Source of the DNA: Chloroflexota bacterium
GTDB taxonomy: Bacteria > Chloroflexota > Anaerolineae > Aggregatilineales > J027
Direction: 5' to 3'
Assembly (NCBI GenBank): GCA_013112715.1
Contig: JABFGB010000001.1
Span: forward strand, 285,502-347,879
Length of the DNA stretch: 62,378 nt
A model generated the notes under the pieces. The model made no database searches, had not been told where the DNA came from, and saw only the letters and a program-made list of their open reading frames with translations. The translations under genes were made by a program, and so were the position numbers. Below, one piece after another: positions 8,028 through 16,335 of the stretch. How positions within the stretch are numbered: the first letter of the stretch is position 1; each line of letters starts with the position of its first letter.

Positions 8028-9071
8028 ATGGCATCCAAAGAACCCCTGCGGATTGGTTTGTTTGTGGGACGCGAATGGTCATGGCCGCCAGCATTTATTG
8101 AAGAAGTTAATCGGCGCAATACGGGGGTTATTGCCGAATACGTAAAGGTTGGGGGCACACAAATGAACGAACCCTGCCCTTATCGTGTCATTGTAGACCG
8201 CATCTCACATGAAGTCCCCTACTATCGCTCCTATCTCAAAAACGCCGCATTGCAAGGCGTCAAAGTCATCAATGACCCCTTTATGTGGACAGCCGACGAC
8301 AAGTTTTTTGGCGCATCCCTCGCCGAACAATTAGGGGTAAAATCGCCGAAAACGGTTGTCCTGCCCAATCGAGATTATGTCCCCGGCATTGTTAAAACCG
8401 AGAGCTTGCGCAATCTGGTCTATCCAATGGATTGGCAGGCGATTGTGGATTATGTCGGGATGCCCTGCGTGTTAAAGGATGCACATGGTGGTGGCTGGCG
8501 GGACGTGTATATCGTCAATAGCATGGATGATCTCATTTTCCGCTATAACGGCAGCGCCCTGCTCACTATGATTGTGCAAGAATTTATTGAGTGGGATAAC
8601 TATGCCCGCTTGATGTGTTTGGGCCAGAATGACATCTACGTGATGAAATATGACCCCAAAAATCGTCGCTATCATGAGGAGCATGATTTTTCACCCGAAC
8701 TTTATAGTCGCATGGTGGAGGACGCGACCAAACTCGTGCGTGCCTTTGGCTACGACATGAACACAGTTGAGTTTGCCATTCGGGACGGCGTACCCTATGC
8801 CATAGATTTTATGAACCCTGCCCCCGATATGGATGTCAATTCATTGGGTCGCAAACATTTTGATTGGATGGTCACTCACATGGCCGATATGACCATCCGT
8901 CTGGCAAAATCGAATGAAGGCACCGCGGATCGTTATGAATGGGCGCGGGTTGTGGCAGAGACCCAATCTCCCAAAGTGGGCAAGGCCGTTGCCCCCAAGA
9001 CGAAGGCTGTTGCTCCAAAAACAAAACCCGCTGGCGATAAGAAACCCACTAAGCCCAAATCCTCTTCCTAA
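8028..9071 (+). CDS. ATP-grasp ligase (RimK/D-Ala ligase-like), Lys/Pro tail
   Basis: 347 residues. I place the start at the ATG at 8028 (M-A-S-K-E-P-L-R), 7 nt after AAGGAG, rather than an upstream TTG at 8010. Residues 1-110 form the N-terminal domain (R-I-G-L-F-V-G-R-E-W-S-W). The ATP-grasp part includes the adenine-side Lys in M-P-C-V-L-K-D-A-H-G-G-G, the hinge I-V-Q-E-F-I-E-W and the metal strand in T-V-E-F-A-I-R-D-G followed by A-I-D-F-M-N-P. The last about 40 residues are a low-complexity Lys/Ala/Pro tail, probably a flexible or nucleic-acid/polyanion-binding extension. Same direction as the esterase and the permuted ATP-grasp gene. Substrate unknown. Confidence 0.85.
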   Translation: MASKEPLRIGLFVGREWSWPPAFIEEVNRRNTGVIAEYVKVGGTQMNEPCPYRVIVDRISHEVPYYRSYLKNAALQGVKVINDPFMWTADDKFFGASLAEQLGVKSPKTVVLPNRDYVPGIVKTESLRNLVYPMDWQAIVDYVGMPCVLKDAHGGGWRDVYIVNSMDDLIFRYNGSALLTMIVQEFIEWDNYARLMCLGQNDIYVMKYDPKNRRYHEEHDFSPELYSRMVEDATKLVRAFGYDMNTVEFAIRDGVPYAIDFMNPAPDMDVNSLGRKHFDWMVTHMADMTIRLAKSNEGTADRYEWARVVAETQSPKVGKAVAPKTKAVAPKTKPAGDKKPTKPKSSS

Positions 9072-9077
9072 GCATGA

Positions 9078-9103
9078 AAGGGGCAGGCCAATCACCTGCC
9101 CTT
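9078..9103 (+). terminator. Hairpin between the two ATP-grasp genes
   Basis: GGGCAGG (9081-9087) and CCTGCCC (9095-9101) pair around a 7-nt loop, with AAGG/TT flanks. The downstream T run is poor, so partial termination is likely. The same arms recur in the hairpin at 22299-22323. Confidence 0.5.
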
Positions 9104-9149
9104 CTGTCCTAGTCGGTCACTATATATATTTATTGGAAAGGTATTTCTT

Positions 9150-10514
9150 ATGTTGGTAACAAAAGAAGCCGTTGAACTCTATCATAGTTTATTGAATGAC
9201 CAATTAGTCGCCGACTCTTTTGAAAAGTTTAATCAGAGCCTCCACGCCCGTCGTCTATATTTTGGAAATCGCCCCCTCTGTACTGTTCTCCGTCCTCAGT
9301 TTTATTCCAAAGAACTTTGGGCTTATATCGTACATGAAACCAAAACCGTGCTGGGTGCGTTCGGGAAAGCCCATGCCGCTTGTATGACCAATGCGAATCT
9401 CCGTGCCCAACTTGACCTTGAGGCCTATGAAGAGGAACTATTTAGCCTTGACATTGGCTATGAAGCCCCTTGGACAACCTCCCGATTAGACTCCTTTTTC
9501 ACCCGTGAGGTTGGTCACCCACCCAGCCTACGTTTTGTCGAATATAATGCGGAAACGCCCGCAGGCATGAGCTATGCCGATGAACTCGCCAGTGCCTTTA
9601 TGGAACTAGAGCCGATCAAGCAATTTCAGCAGTATTACCACATCCACAACATGCCTGTCCAGCCTGATTTATTAGGCGCATTGCTAGATGCGTGGCGGCA
9701 GTGGGGTGGCACGGGTACACCTCAAATCTGCATTGTAGATTGGCAAGACCTCCCCACCCATAATGAGCATGAAATCTGCCGTGATTATTTCGTCGCCAAC
9801 GGCTGTCCTACTATTTTGGCAGACCCGCAGGAATTGGAATATCGCAATGGACACCTCTGGGTCAAAGACTTTCGGGTAGATTTCATTTACAAGCGCGTGC
9901 TGTCTTCCGAACTGATTGACAAGCTGGGTGTTGATAACGTCATCGTGCGTGCCATCAAAGATCATGCCGTCTGTATGAGCAATGCCTTTAGCGCCAAACT
10001 CATGGCAAAAAAGGCCAGCTTTGCCCTCCTAAGTGACGAGCAAAACCACTATCTCTTTACCTCGGACGAAATCGCCGCGATTGAAGCACATATCCCTTGG
10101 ACACGCCGCGTGAGTGAACGCCATACCTATTTTCATGGGCAGACCATTGATCTTGTCCCCTTTATCGCCGATAACCGCGAAAATTTGGTATTGAAGCCGA
10201 ACGACGAATATGGAGGATCGGGGGTAGTGCTAGGATGGGAAGCGGATTCTGAGACATGGAACGCGACCATTCAGAAGGCCTTGTATACACCCTATGTCGT
10301 CCAAGAACGGGTTTCGATTGGACAAGGTGAATACCCTTATCTGGAAGATGGCAAGCTCGCTATCCGTCAGCGTATGGTGGATACCGATCCCTATATCTTT
10401 CATGGGAAGCGTGTCAATGGCTGTCTCACGCGCATTTCCTCACAATCGCTCTTGAATGTAACAGCGGGGGGTGGCTCAGTCATCCCGACGTTTATCATCG
10501 AAAAGAAACACTGA
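9150..10514 (+). CDS. Circularly permuted ATP-grasp family protein
   Basis: 454 residues, start ATG with AAAGG about 10 nt upstream. The order of motifs fits circularly permuted ATP-grasp proteins of the glutathionylspermidine-synthase-like group: an acidic strand early (R-F-V-E-Y-N-A-E-T-P, about 127-136, with E-Y-N as metal ligands), then F-I-Y-K-R-V-L, the helix F-S-A-K-L-M-A-K-K, and late the glycine-rich phosphate loop with L-V-L-K-P-N-D-E-Y-G-G-S-G-V. Such proteins form C-N bonds and often occur with a second ATP-grasp and an esterase, as here. It ends the plus-strand run. Substrate unknown. It may install a second linkage on the precursor peptides or act on a separate metabolite. Confidence 0.85.
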   Translation: MLVTKEAVELYHSLLNDQLVADSFEKFNQSLHARRLYFGNRPLCTVLRPQFYSKELWAYIVHETKTVLGAFGKAHAACMTNANLRAQLDLEAYEEELFSLDIGYEAPWTTSRLDSFFTREVGHPPSLRFVEYNAETPAGMSYADELASAFMELEPIKQFQQYYHIHNMPVQPDLLGALLDAWRQWGGTGTPQICIVDWQDLPTHNEHEICRDYFVANGCPTILADPQELEYRNGHLWVKDFRVDFIYKRVLSSELIDKLGVDNVIVRAIKDHAVCMSNAFSAKLMAKKASFALLSDEQNHYLFTSDEIAAIEAHIPWTRRVSERHTYFHGQTIDLVPFIADNRENLVLKPNDEYGGSGVVLGWEADSETWNATIQKALYTPYVVQERVSIGQGEYPYLEDGKLAIRQRMVDTDPYIFHGKRVNGCLTRISSQSLLNVTAGGGSVIPTFIIEKKH

Positions 10515-10619
10515 CGAGGGAGTGAGGGGTAACGGATTATTATCCTTCCCCATAATTTACCTTCCGTTGTCTATTAATTCCACAATTCTACTATTATCAC
10601 GACTTCGACAATCTTTCTA

Positions 10620-10658
10620 AAAAATTCATGAAGAATGGCACTCTTTTTATGAATTTTT
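10620..10658. repeat. Inverted repeat, 10-bp arms
   Basis: AAAAATTCAT and ATGAATTTTT are perfectly complementary, separated by 19 nt. The arms resemble the box found upstream of P1 and P2. It may be a regulator site or a weak terminator after the permuted ATP-grasp gene, though it is over 100 nt from that stop. Confidence 0.45.
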
Positions 10659-10680
10659 CGTCTTAACTTGTGAAAACTAC

Positions 10681-10729
10681 ATGAATATTTGAGGTTTTGG
10701 GTAACTTTACTTCCAACCTCAGTTATAAT
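10681..10729 (+). promoter_or_regulatory. Putative promoter P3 with dyad operator
   Basis: ATGAATATTT starts 43 nt upstream of TATAAT (10724-10729), the same layout as P1, P2 and P4. Between them GAGGTT (10691-10696) and AACCTC (10715-10720) form an inverted repeat with an 18-nt spacer covering the -35 region, a plausible repressor or regulator site. Confidence 0.45.
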
Positions 10730-10840
10730 TTGGAATGAAAGGTTTGCAAGGTGATAATAGTTTTCTAAAGATCGGTTTTTGGGGAAATCGTCAAAAATTA
10801 TTCGTAGTATTTCCCAAAAACGTGGGGCCAATGTAGCTCA

Positions 10841-10879
10841 CACCCCTGTAAAGCGAAGCCGGTGGGGGCCGCACACAGG
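10841..10879 (+). promoter_or_regulatory. Possible structured 5' leader element before the sensor gene
   Basis: CCTGT (10845-10849) and ACAGG (10875-10879) can form an outer stem around GCG-AA-GCC / GGCCGC, an inner hairpin with an AA bulge. The strand AAGCGAAGCCGG resembles AAGCAAAGCCGC at 59948. I could not match it to a known riboswitch. Confidence 0.25.
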
Positions 10880-11080
10880 TATGAAGAACCATCCAAAGAA
10901 AACACCACTTGTTGTCGGATTTTAATTGCATCTATTTTTGCAATTGAAGAAAATACCGCACGGGACAGTAAAAACGTTCCAATCCTTCTCACCACCTTGT
11001 CTTCCTTTCAACCGAATATGCCCAGTCTAAAACTGGGTGGTTCAAAACCTCTACGTGCTACTTAGAACCGAGAAGAGGGT

Positions 11081-13087
11081 ATGACCGTGCTACTCACGCA
11101 AAATCGTCACCCAATGGAGGCTTCGGTGGAAGCAACCGACATGGATCATTCGATGAGCTTGGATAATGATGCTTATTTCGAAAATGTTGTTGCCAGCCTT
11201 ATCGCCGGTGTCATCCTTATCAATCGTCAAGGGCAAGTCACCTATTGCAACGGCAAGTTTGAAGAACTGCTCAAGACCAATCGCAATGAATTGATTGATC
11301 GCCCTTACAGCACGGTGTTTAACCAAATTGCTTCTATCAGCAATCAAGGGCAAAAGCTGTATGGAGAACTCAATACTGCCCTTGCAAGCCTAGAAAAATC
11401 CCCCCGTTTATTGGTGACAACCCCCCAGCCCAATGTCAGTCATTATGAAGTTCAATTTTTTGAAGTAACCGACGAACTTTCAAAATTGATTGGGTGGGGT
11501 TTGTTGGTACGTGATGTAACCCGCGAGCGCAATGAAATCGTCCAGCAATCCGAACAGCTTTCGATTGTGTCACGGGTACTCCTAGCGCCGCTTGCCACTA
11601 TCAAAGGGTATGCCTCCACGCTGTTAAGCAATCATCGCTATTGGGGTGAGAACGAGCGCGAGGGTTTTTTGGAAAGCATCAACGAAAGCATTGATGCCCT
11701 CACACATCATCTGGAAAATATCCGCGAAATCTCCAGATTTGAAACAGCTAACGTCACCCTCGATAAGCGCCCCACCGATGTGCGCCGTCTGGTGGAACGT
11801 GTTTCACAGACCTTGACGTTTCAAATGACGGGACGCGGCATTGATTTCAACATCAAAGATAACCTGCCGATGGTGAATTTGGATACCCTGCGGATTGAGC
11901 GTGTCTTGCGGAATATCCTCGACAACGCCATTCGCTATTCGCAACAAGGCAAACGCATTGTCGTTTCTGCCGAGGTCATGGGTGAGGAATTGCACATCGG
12001 TGTTGAAGATCAGGGTATGGGCATTCCAAAAGAACATCTGCCGCGCATCTTTGAATGTTTCTATCGGGTGGGGTATGGCCCGGCTGAAACAACCAAAGGC
12101 GCTGGTCTGGGACTCTATGTTGCACGGGGCCTAGTCATAGCACACGCTGGACGTATTTGGGCCGAAAGCACTCCCGGCATTGGCACGAAGGTGACGTTTA
12201 CCCTGCCCGTTGAGGGGGCGGTTTTGACTGAAGCACCACGCCTCCCCACACCAGCAACTGTGCCCGTAGTTGCCCCTGCTCCAACCGCGCCGCCGCCTGT
12301 CACGATCATTACGACACCCGCCGCCCAGCCAATCAGTGTGCCGAAGCCGAAACCGATTCAGCAGCAAATCACCGACCCCGACTCAGCAACAGTTTTAGTC
12401 ATTGAGGACGACCACTCAATGAAGACACTGTTGGAAACCATGCTCAGGACGGTTGGGTACAAAGTTCTGTATGCCCTTTCCGGCAGCATCGGCCTGCAAC
12501 TGGCGGCAACCGAAAACCCTGACATCATTTTATTAGACATCAGTCTGCCCGATGTCAATGGATTTGATGTGTGCGCCCGTATCCGCGAATTTTCCAGCGT
12601 CCCTGTTGTGATGATTACCGGGCACAAATCCGATAAAGATGTCGTCAAGGGGTTGGATGTCGGTGCGGACGATTATTTGATTAAACCTGTCAACAAAGCT
12701 GAATTGTTGGCGCGTGTTCGGGCCAACCTGCGACGGTCGCGGGTGCCGATTGAAGCCGCCACCACCGAACCTTCGCTTAAAGTGGGCGACCTGATGATTG
12801 ATTTTGCTCAACGCAAGGTTACGATGCGTGGCAAGAATATCAAATTGACCCCGATTGAATATAAGCTACTCTACAATCTTGCCGTTAATACAGGCCGCGT
12901 GCTAACCCACGAACAACTGCTTGATAAGGTGTGGGGTGTGGGGTATGAAGGTGAGCGCCAGCACCTATGGGTCAATATCAGTCGCCTGCGCCGCAAACTG
13001 GAACGAAATCCTAGTAAGCCGGAATATATCGCCACTGAACCGGGTGTGGGTTATTACCTTCCATCTCCCGACCAACTTGAAAGCTAA
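11081..13087 (+). CDS. Histidine-kinase-like/response-regulator fusion without the phospho-acceptor His
   Basis: 668 residues. In order: PAS about 33-150 (G-V-I-L-I-N-R-Q-G-Q-V-T-Y-C-N), a DHp-like helical pair about 155-230, HATPase about 265-385 with N-box (N-I-L-D-N-A-I-R-Y), D-Q-G-M-G-I, F-Y-R and G-A-G-L-G-L-Y, a Pro/Thr/Ala linker about 390-435, a receiver domain about 437-555 (V-I-E-D-D, phospho-acceptor Asp486 in L-L-D-I-S-L-P-D, Lys in L-I-K-P) and an OmpR-type winged helix about 565-665. In the H-box the usual S-H-E-L-R-T-P-L reads S-R-V-L-L-A-P-L, so His is Arg165. ATP-binding motifs are intact. It may be a pseudokinase controlling the output by conformation, with the receiver fed by another kinase or acting unphosphorylated. 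Fusion of sensor and DNA-binding regulator in one chain is unusual. Confidence 0.9.
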   Translation: MTVLLTQNRHPMEASVEATDMDHSMSLDNDAYFENVVASLIAGVILINRQGQVTYCNGKFEELLKTNRNELIDRPYSTVFNQIASISNQGQKLYGELNTALASLEKSPRLLVTTPQPNVSHYEVQFFEVTDELSKLIGWGLLVRDVTRERNEIVQQSEQLSIVSRVLLAPLATIKGYASTLLSNHRYWGENEREGFLESINESIDALTHHLENIREISRFETANVTLDKRPTDVRRLVERVSQTLTFQMTGRGIDFNIKDNLPMVNLDTLRIERVLRNILDNAIRYSQQGKRIVVSAEVMGEELHIGVEDQGMGIPKEHLPRIFECFYRVGYGPAETTKGAGLGLYVARGLVIAHAGRIWAESTPGIGTKVTFTLPVEGAVLTEAPRLPTPATVPVVAPAPTAPPPVTIITTPAAQPISVPKPKPIQQQITDPDSATVLVIEDDHSMKTLLETMLRTVGYKVLYALSGSIGLQLAATENPDIILLDISLPDVNGFDVCARIREFSSVPVVMITGHKSDKDVVKGLDVGADDYLIKPVNKAELLARVRANLRRSRVPIEAATTEPSLKVGDLMIDFAQRKVTMRGKNIKLTPIEYKLLYNLAVNTGRVLTHEQLLDKVWGVGYEGERQHLWVNISRLRRKLERNPSKPEYIATEPGVGYYLPSPDQLES

Positions 13088-13124
13088 TTCCTTCGCCTCG
13101 TTAGGCAACTGCAAGGAAACAGGC

Positions 13125-13151
13125 GGCCTGCGTTTTTGAGAATGCAAGGCC
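13125..13151 (+). terminator. Probable terminator after the sensor/regulator gene
   Basis: GGCCTGC (13125-13131) and GCAAGGCC (13144-13151) can pair with one bulge, followed by GTTCTTTTATTA. The stem is moderate and the T run imperfect. Confidence 0.5.
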
Positions 13152-13221
13152 GTTCTTTTATTATGTCATTATGTTCAAGCAACCTTTCGGCAGAATTTGC
13201 GACTCAATTGCTAGGTGACAC

Positions 13222-13989
13222 ATGCGATTTAAAGAAAAAGTGGTGATTGTCACAGGTGGCGCAACGGGTATAGGCCGCGCTGCATCCATTTTATTTGCCG
13301 CAGAAGGCGCTCATGTCCTTGTCGCGGACATTAATCCCGATAAGGGTCAAGAGACGCTTGATGCCATTCGGCAAGACGGCGGACAGGCGACCTTTTTCCA
13401 AGTAGATGTATCGAATGAGGCGCACGTCATGGCCCTAACCCAGCAGGCTGATACCCAATTCGGAGGCGTGGATGTCCTCTTTAATAATGCCGGGATTGGG
13501 CTGTCCAAAGCGGCTGCCGACACTTCTAGTAGCGAATGGGACAAAATCTTGGGGGTTAACCTCAAGGGATGCTTTTTCTTTTGCAAATACACCTTGCCTT
13601 TGATGCAAAAGCGTGGGGGTGGCAGCATTGTCATCAACGCCTCTGCCAATGGGGTTATGGCTGAACCCGCCATCGCCGCCTATTGTGCATCCAAAGGGGG
13701 ACTCATCGCGTTTACCCGCAGTCTGGCGCTGGATTATGCCAAATATAATATACGGGTAAACTGCATCAACGCGGGGTATATTGACACCCCGATTAACAGT
13801 GAATTTTTCGCCACACCGGGCAGTTGGGAATTTGCCGCCAAACTGCACCCGATTGGGCGAGTAGGTCGGCCCGAAGAAGTCGCTAAGGCCGCCCTCTTTT
13901 TGGCGTCGGATGATGCCTCATTTATCACCGGAGCGGCTCTTGCAGTAGATGGTGGTCTCACGGCTGCTATCGGCGGGGCTGTTCTATAA
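13222..13989 (+). CDS. Short-chain dehydrogenase/reductase (classical SDR)
   Basis: 255 residues, ATG with AGGTGA upstream. N-terminal Rossmann motif V-T-G-G-A-T-G-I-G, D-I-N after the second strand (an acidic residue favouring NAD), N-N-A-G-I, the catalytic Ser in I-V-I-N-A-S-A-N-G, then Y-C-A-S-K-G-G with the Y-x-x-x-K pair, and the C-terminal F-I-T-G-A-A-L-A-V-D-G-G-L. It oxidises or reduces an alcohol/ketone; the substrate is not visible. The aminotransferase gene follows after 21 nt, so it is probably in the same transcript and may act on a sugar or alcohol intermediate. Confidence 0.88.
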   Translation: MRFKEKVVIVTGGATGIGRAASILFAAEGAHVLVADINPDKGQETLDAIRQDGGQATFFQVDVSNEAHVMALTQQADTQFGGVDVLFNNAGIGLSKAAADTSSSEWDKILGVNLKGCFFFCKYTLPLMQKRGGGSIVINASANGVMAEPAIAAYCASKGGLIAFTRSLALDYAKYNIRVNCINAGYIDTPINSEFFATPGSWEFAAKLHPIGRVGRPEEVAKAALFLASDDASFITGAALAVDGGLTAAIGGAVL

Positions 13990-14010
13990 AGGAATTGCTA
14001 GGGAGAAAAC

Positions 14011-15177
14011 ATGTCACACACACCTGCAACCGCAGCCAAAATCATCCCGTTTAACAAACCGTATCTTGGCGCTGAAGAATTCCAAGCCATCACCGAGGTT
14101 TTTGAATCCGGCAATATCGGCGGCAATGGCAAGGTCGGGTCGAATCTTTCTGCCCTGTTGCAACAAAAATTCAACCTGCACCGCGCACTATTGACCACCT
14201 CTTGCACTCATGCGCTCGAAATGGCAGGCATGGCCCTTGATTGGGGTCCCGGTGATGAAGTCATTTTGCCGAGTTTCGCCTTTGTGACTGCTGCCACCGC
14301 CGTTGTGCGACAAGGGGCCACCCCAATCTTTGCTGAGATTGATGAGAAGACATGGAATATTGACCCTGCCGACGTGGAACGCCATATCACCCCCCGCACA
14401 CGCGCCATTATTCCGGTGCATTATGCCGGTCAGGGCTGCGATATGGATGCATTGATGGCGATTGCTAAGAAGCACGATCTGGATATTGTGGAAGATGCGG
14501 CACAAGGCATTGGTGCGAAATATAACGGCGAGTGGCTTGGCACGATTGGCGACATCGGGGCCTACAGTTTCCATGTCACCAAGAACGTGATCTGCGGTGA
14601 GGGCGGAGCTTTCCTAACCAACCGTGAGGATATTGCCCAACGCGCCGAAATCATCATGGAAAAAGGCACCAATCGTAGCCAATTTTTGCGCGGGGCCGCC
14701 GAAAAATATTCATGGGTAGACATCGGCTCCAGCTACGTCGTATCTGATTTGTTAGCCGCTATTGCACGCGCCCAATTTGCCAAGATGGACGAAATCAATC
14801 GGATGCGTGGAGTGGTGTGGCAGCGGTATCAGGAAGGTCTCGCCGATTTAGCGGATGAAGGCTTGTTGGTATTGCCCTATGTTCATCCGAAAGCCGAACC
14901 CAATTGGCATATTTATGGCTTCCGTATTATTGAGATGGAACGTCGCGCTACCTTGTTCGATTTTATGGATGCACGGGGTATCAAGGCTACTTTCCATTTT
15001 GTTCCGCTGCACTCTTCACCCTATGGGCTGGATAATCTGGGCTATAAAGGCGACGAGTTCCCAATTACGGATCGCGTCAGTCAAAGCCTTATTCGCCTAC
15101 CTCTGTATCCACATCTCGATCCAACCGATCAGGATTTTATTATCGAAACGATTCACGATTTCTTTCGTGGTAATTAA
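14011..15177 (+). CDS. wecE: DegT/DnrJ/EryC1-type sugar aminotransferase, WecE/RffA-like
   Basis: 388 residues, ATG with AGGGAGA 6 nt upstream. PLP-dependent aminotransferase. The Schiff-base Lys is Lys191 in Y-S-F-H-V-T-K-N, and the Asp that contacts the ring is in V-E-D-A-A-Q-G. Long stretches follow the WecE pattern (A-I-I-P-V-H-Y-A-G, V-E-D-A-A-Q-G, E-K-G-T-N-R-S-Q-F, W-V-D-I-G-S-S-Y), i.e. dTDP-4-oxo-6-deoxyglucose transaminase making dTDP-Fuc4N-type sugars. The exact sugar is inferred from these motifs. It probably supplies an amino sugar for surface glycan. It lies in a tight run with the SDR upstream and the M24-like gene 21 nt downstream. Confidence 0.85.
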   Translation: MSHTPATAAKIIPFNKPYLGAEEFQAITEVFESGNIGGNGKVGSNLSALLQQKFNLHRALLTTSCTHALEMAGMALDWGPGDEVILPSFAFVTAATAVVRQGATPIFAEIDEKTWNIDPADVERHITPRTRAIIPVHYAGQGCDMDALMAIAKKHDLDIVEDAAQGIGAKYNGEWLGTIGDIGAYSFHVTKNVICGEGGAFLTNREDIAQRAEIIMEKGTNRSQFLRGAAEKYSWVDIGSSYVVSDLLAAIARAQFAKMDEINRMRGVVWQRYQEGLADLADEGLLVLPYVHPKAEPNWHIYGFRIIEMERRATLFDFMDARGIKATFHFVPLHSSPYGLDNLGYKGDEFPITDRVSQSLIRLPLYPHLDPTDQDFIIETIHDFFRGN

Positions 15178-15198
15178 TGAACCGCCGCGTGGAGTAAC

Positions 15199-16311
15199 AT
15201 GCACCTTTCAGCCCGACTCCTTCAAGATGAATTGACCGAAAAACGTGCTCGTCTCGTCCGTTTTTTGAGTGACCATCGGTTAGATGGAGTCTGGCTGGGT
15301 CAACCCGAAAACTTTGCATGGTTTACGGGGGGTGGCAGACTGCCCTTGAGCAACAACACCGTTGGCCTGCTGGTACTCAAAGACATCACCTATCTGATTG
15401 CACCCACTTCGGACGGGGAGCGCATTTTGATCGAGGAAATTGGCGGACATGGGGTAGAACTGCGCCCTTATGACTGGCATCGCTCCCAAGCCAAAGGTGA
15501 TCTGCTCAGTCGGTTGACAGTGGGTCTGCGCGTCGGAGCAGATTCGATGTGTGCCAGCCCCAGCTTAGAGCCGGTTGGGGAAAGCCTGACCCAGTTGCGA
15601 CTGGCGCTAACACCAGCAGAACAGTACCGCTATCGAGCCTTGTGTGGTGAACTCACCCGAATTGTCCAAGAAGTCGCCTATCAAATTAAAGCGGGGCAGT
15701 CGGAACGTGAAGTCGCCGCCGAAATTACCTATCAACTGCTGAAAGCAAATATCAACACTACCCGTTTGCTGGTCGGGGCGGACAGTCGGTTACGGCGATT
15801 TATAGATATCCCCCCCACCAATAATCACATCTGCGAAATCGCCACGATTAGTGTGATAGGACAACGGGGTGGCCTTCAGGCCGCATTGACGCGCTTAGTG
15901 GCAGTAGATAAAATCAGCGATGAAACCATTAATCGGCATCGGGCTGTGGCGAAGGTTGCCGCTCATTATATCCATTACACGCGCCCCGGTAGAAACCTGC
16001 GCGAAATTTTGGATGTGGGAGTTGCTGCCTACAGCCGCGAAGGGTACGCGGGTGAATGGGAGGCCCATTGTCAGGGAGGGTTAATTGGTTATTCCCCTTG
16101 CGAATTGCAGGCCGCCCCTAGTGTTGAACATCGGATTGAACCCTATCAAGTGGTGGCATGGCAAGCCTCGATTGGTGGAATAAAATCAGAAGATACCATG
16201 ATGGTACTGCCTGACCGCATTATGACCCTGACCCGTACCGATGATTGGCCTGTCATAGAGGTCAAGCTCGATAACGAAACTTACTATCAACCCAACATTT
16301 TACAACTGTAA
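15199..16311 (+). CDS. M24 (pita-bread fold) peptidase homologue, probably non-catalytic
   Basis: 370 residues, ATG with GGAG upstream. Residues 1-130 look like the creatinase N-terminal domain (R-L-D-G-V-W-L-G-Q-P-E-N-F-A-W-F-T-G-G). The rest follows the M24 fold, with H-C-Q-G-G-L-I-G-Y-S-P-C-E and I-K-S-E-D-T-M-M-V. The strand that should supply two metal-binding Asp reads T-I-S-V-I-G-Q-R-G-G-L-Q-A-A-L-T-R-L, with neither Asp. One His and one Glu remain. Loss of the dinuclear metal site makes proline-peptidase activity unlikely. A binding or altered hydrolase role is possible. It lies between the aminotransferase and the Nudix/PaaK fusion in one run. Confidence 0.78.
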   Translation: MHLSARLLQDELTEKRARLVRFLSDHRLDGVWLGQPENFAWFTGGGRLPLSNNTVGLLVLKDITYLIAPTSDGERILIEEIGGHGVELRPYDWHRSQAKGDLLSRLTVGLRVGADSMCASPSLEPVGESLTQLRLALTPAEQYRYRALCGELTRIVQEVAYQIKAGQSEREVAAEITYQLLKANINTTRLLVGADSRLRRFIDIPPTNNHICEIATISVIGQRGGLQAALTRLVAVDKISDETINRHRAVAKVAAHYIHYTRPGRNLREILDVGVAAYSREGYAGEWEAHCQGGLIGYSPCELQAAPSVEHRIEPYQVVAWQASIGGIKSEDTMMVLPDRIMTLTRTDDWPVIEVKLDNETYYQPNILQL

Positions 16312-16335
16312 TCTCCATATAGGAAAAATTGCTGA

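Larger units (their letters stand above)
10515..11080. other. Long intergenic region upstream of the sensor/regulator gene
   Basis: No convincing gene. It holds an inverted repeat AAAAATTCAT (10620-10629) / ATGAATTTTT (10649-10658), promoter P3 (10681-10729) with a GAGGTT...AACCTC dyad just before its -10 box (10691-10720), and a possible structured leader element near 10841-10879. A P3 transcript would have a leader of about 350 nt before the gene at 11081. Confidence 0.6.

Noticed and set aside
10841..10879. Cobalamin or c-di-GMP riboswitch
   Set aside because: AAGCCGGTG recalls the cobalamin core and the GCAAAGCC strand elsewhere recalls c-di-GMP-I, but the remaining conserved segments are missing.
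10574..11065. Small open frames in the gap before the sensor gene
   Set aside because: No ribosome sites, odd composition, and they overlap promoter-like elements.
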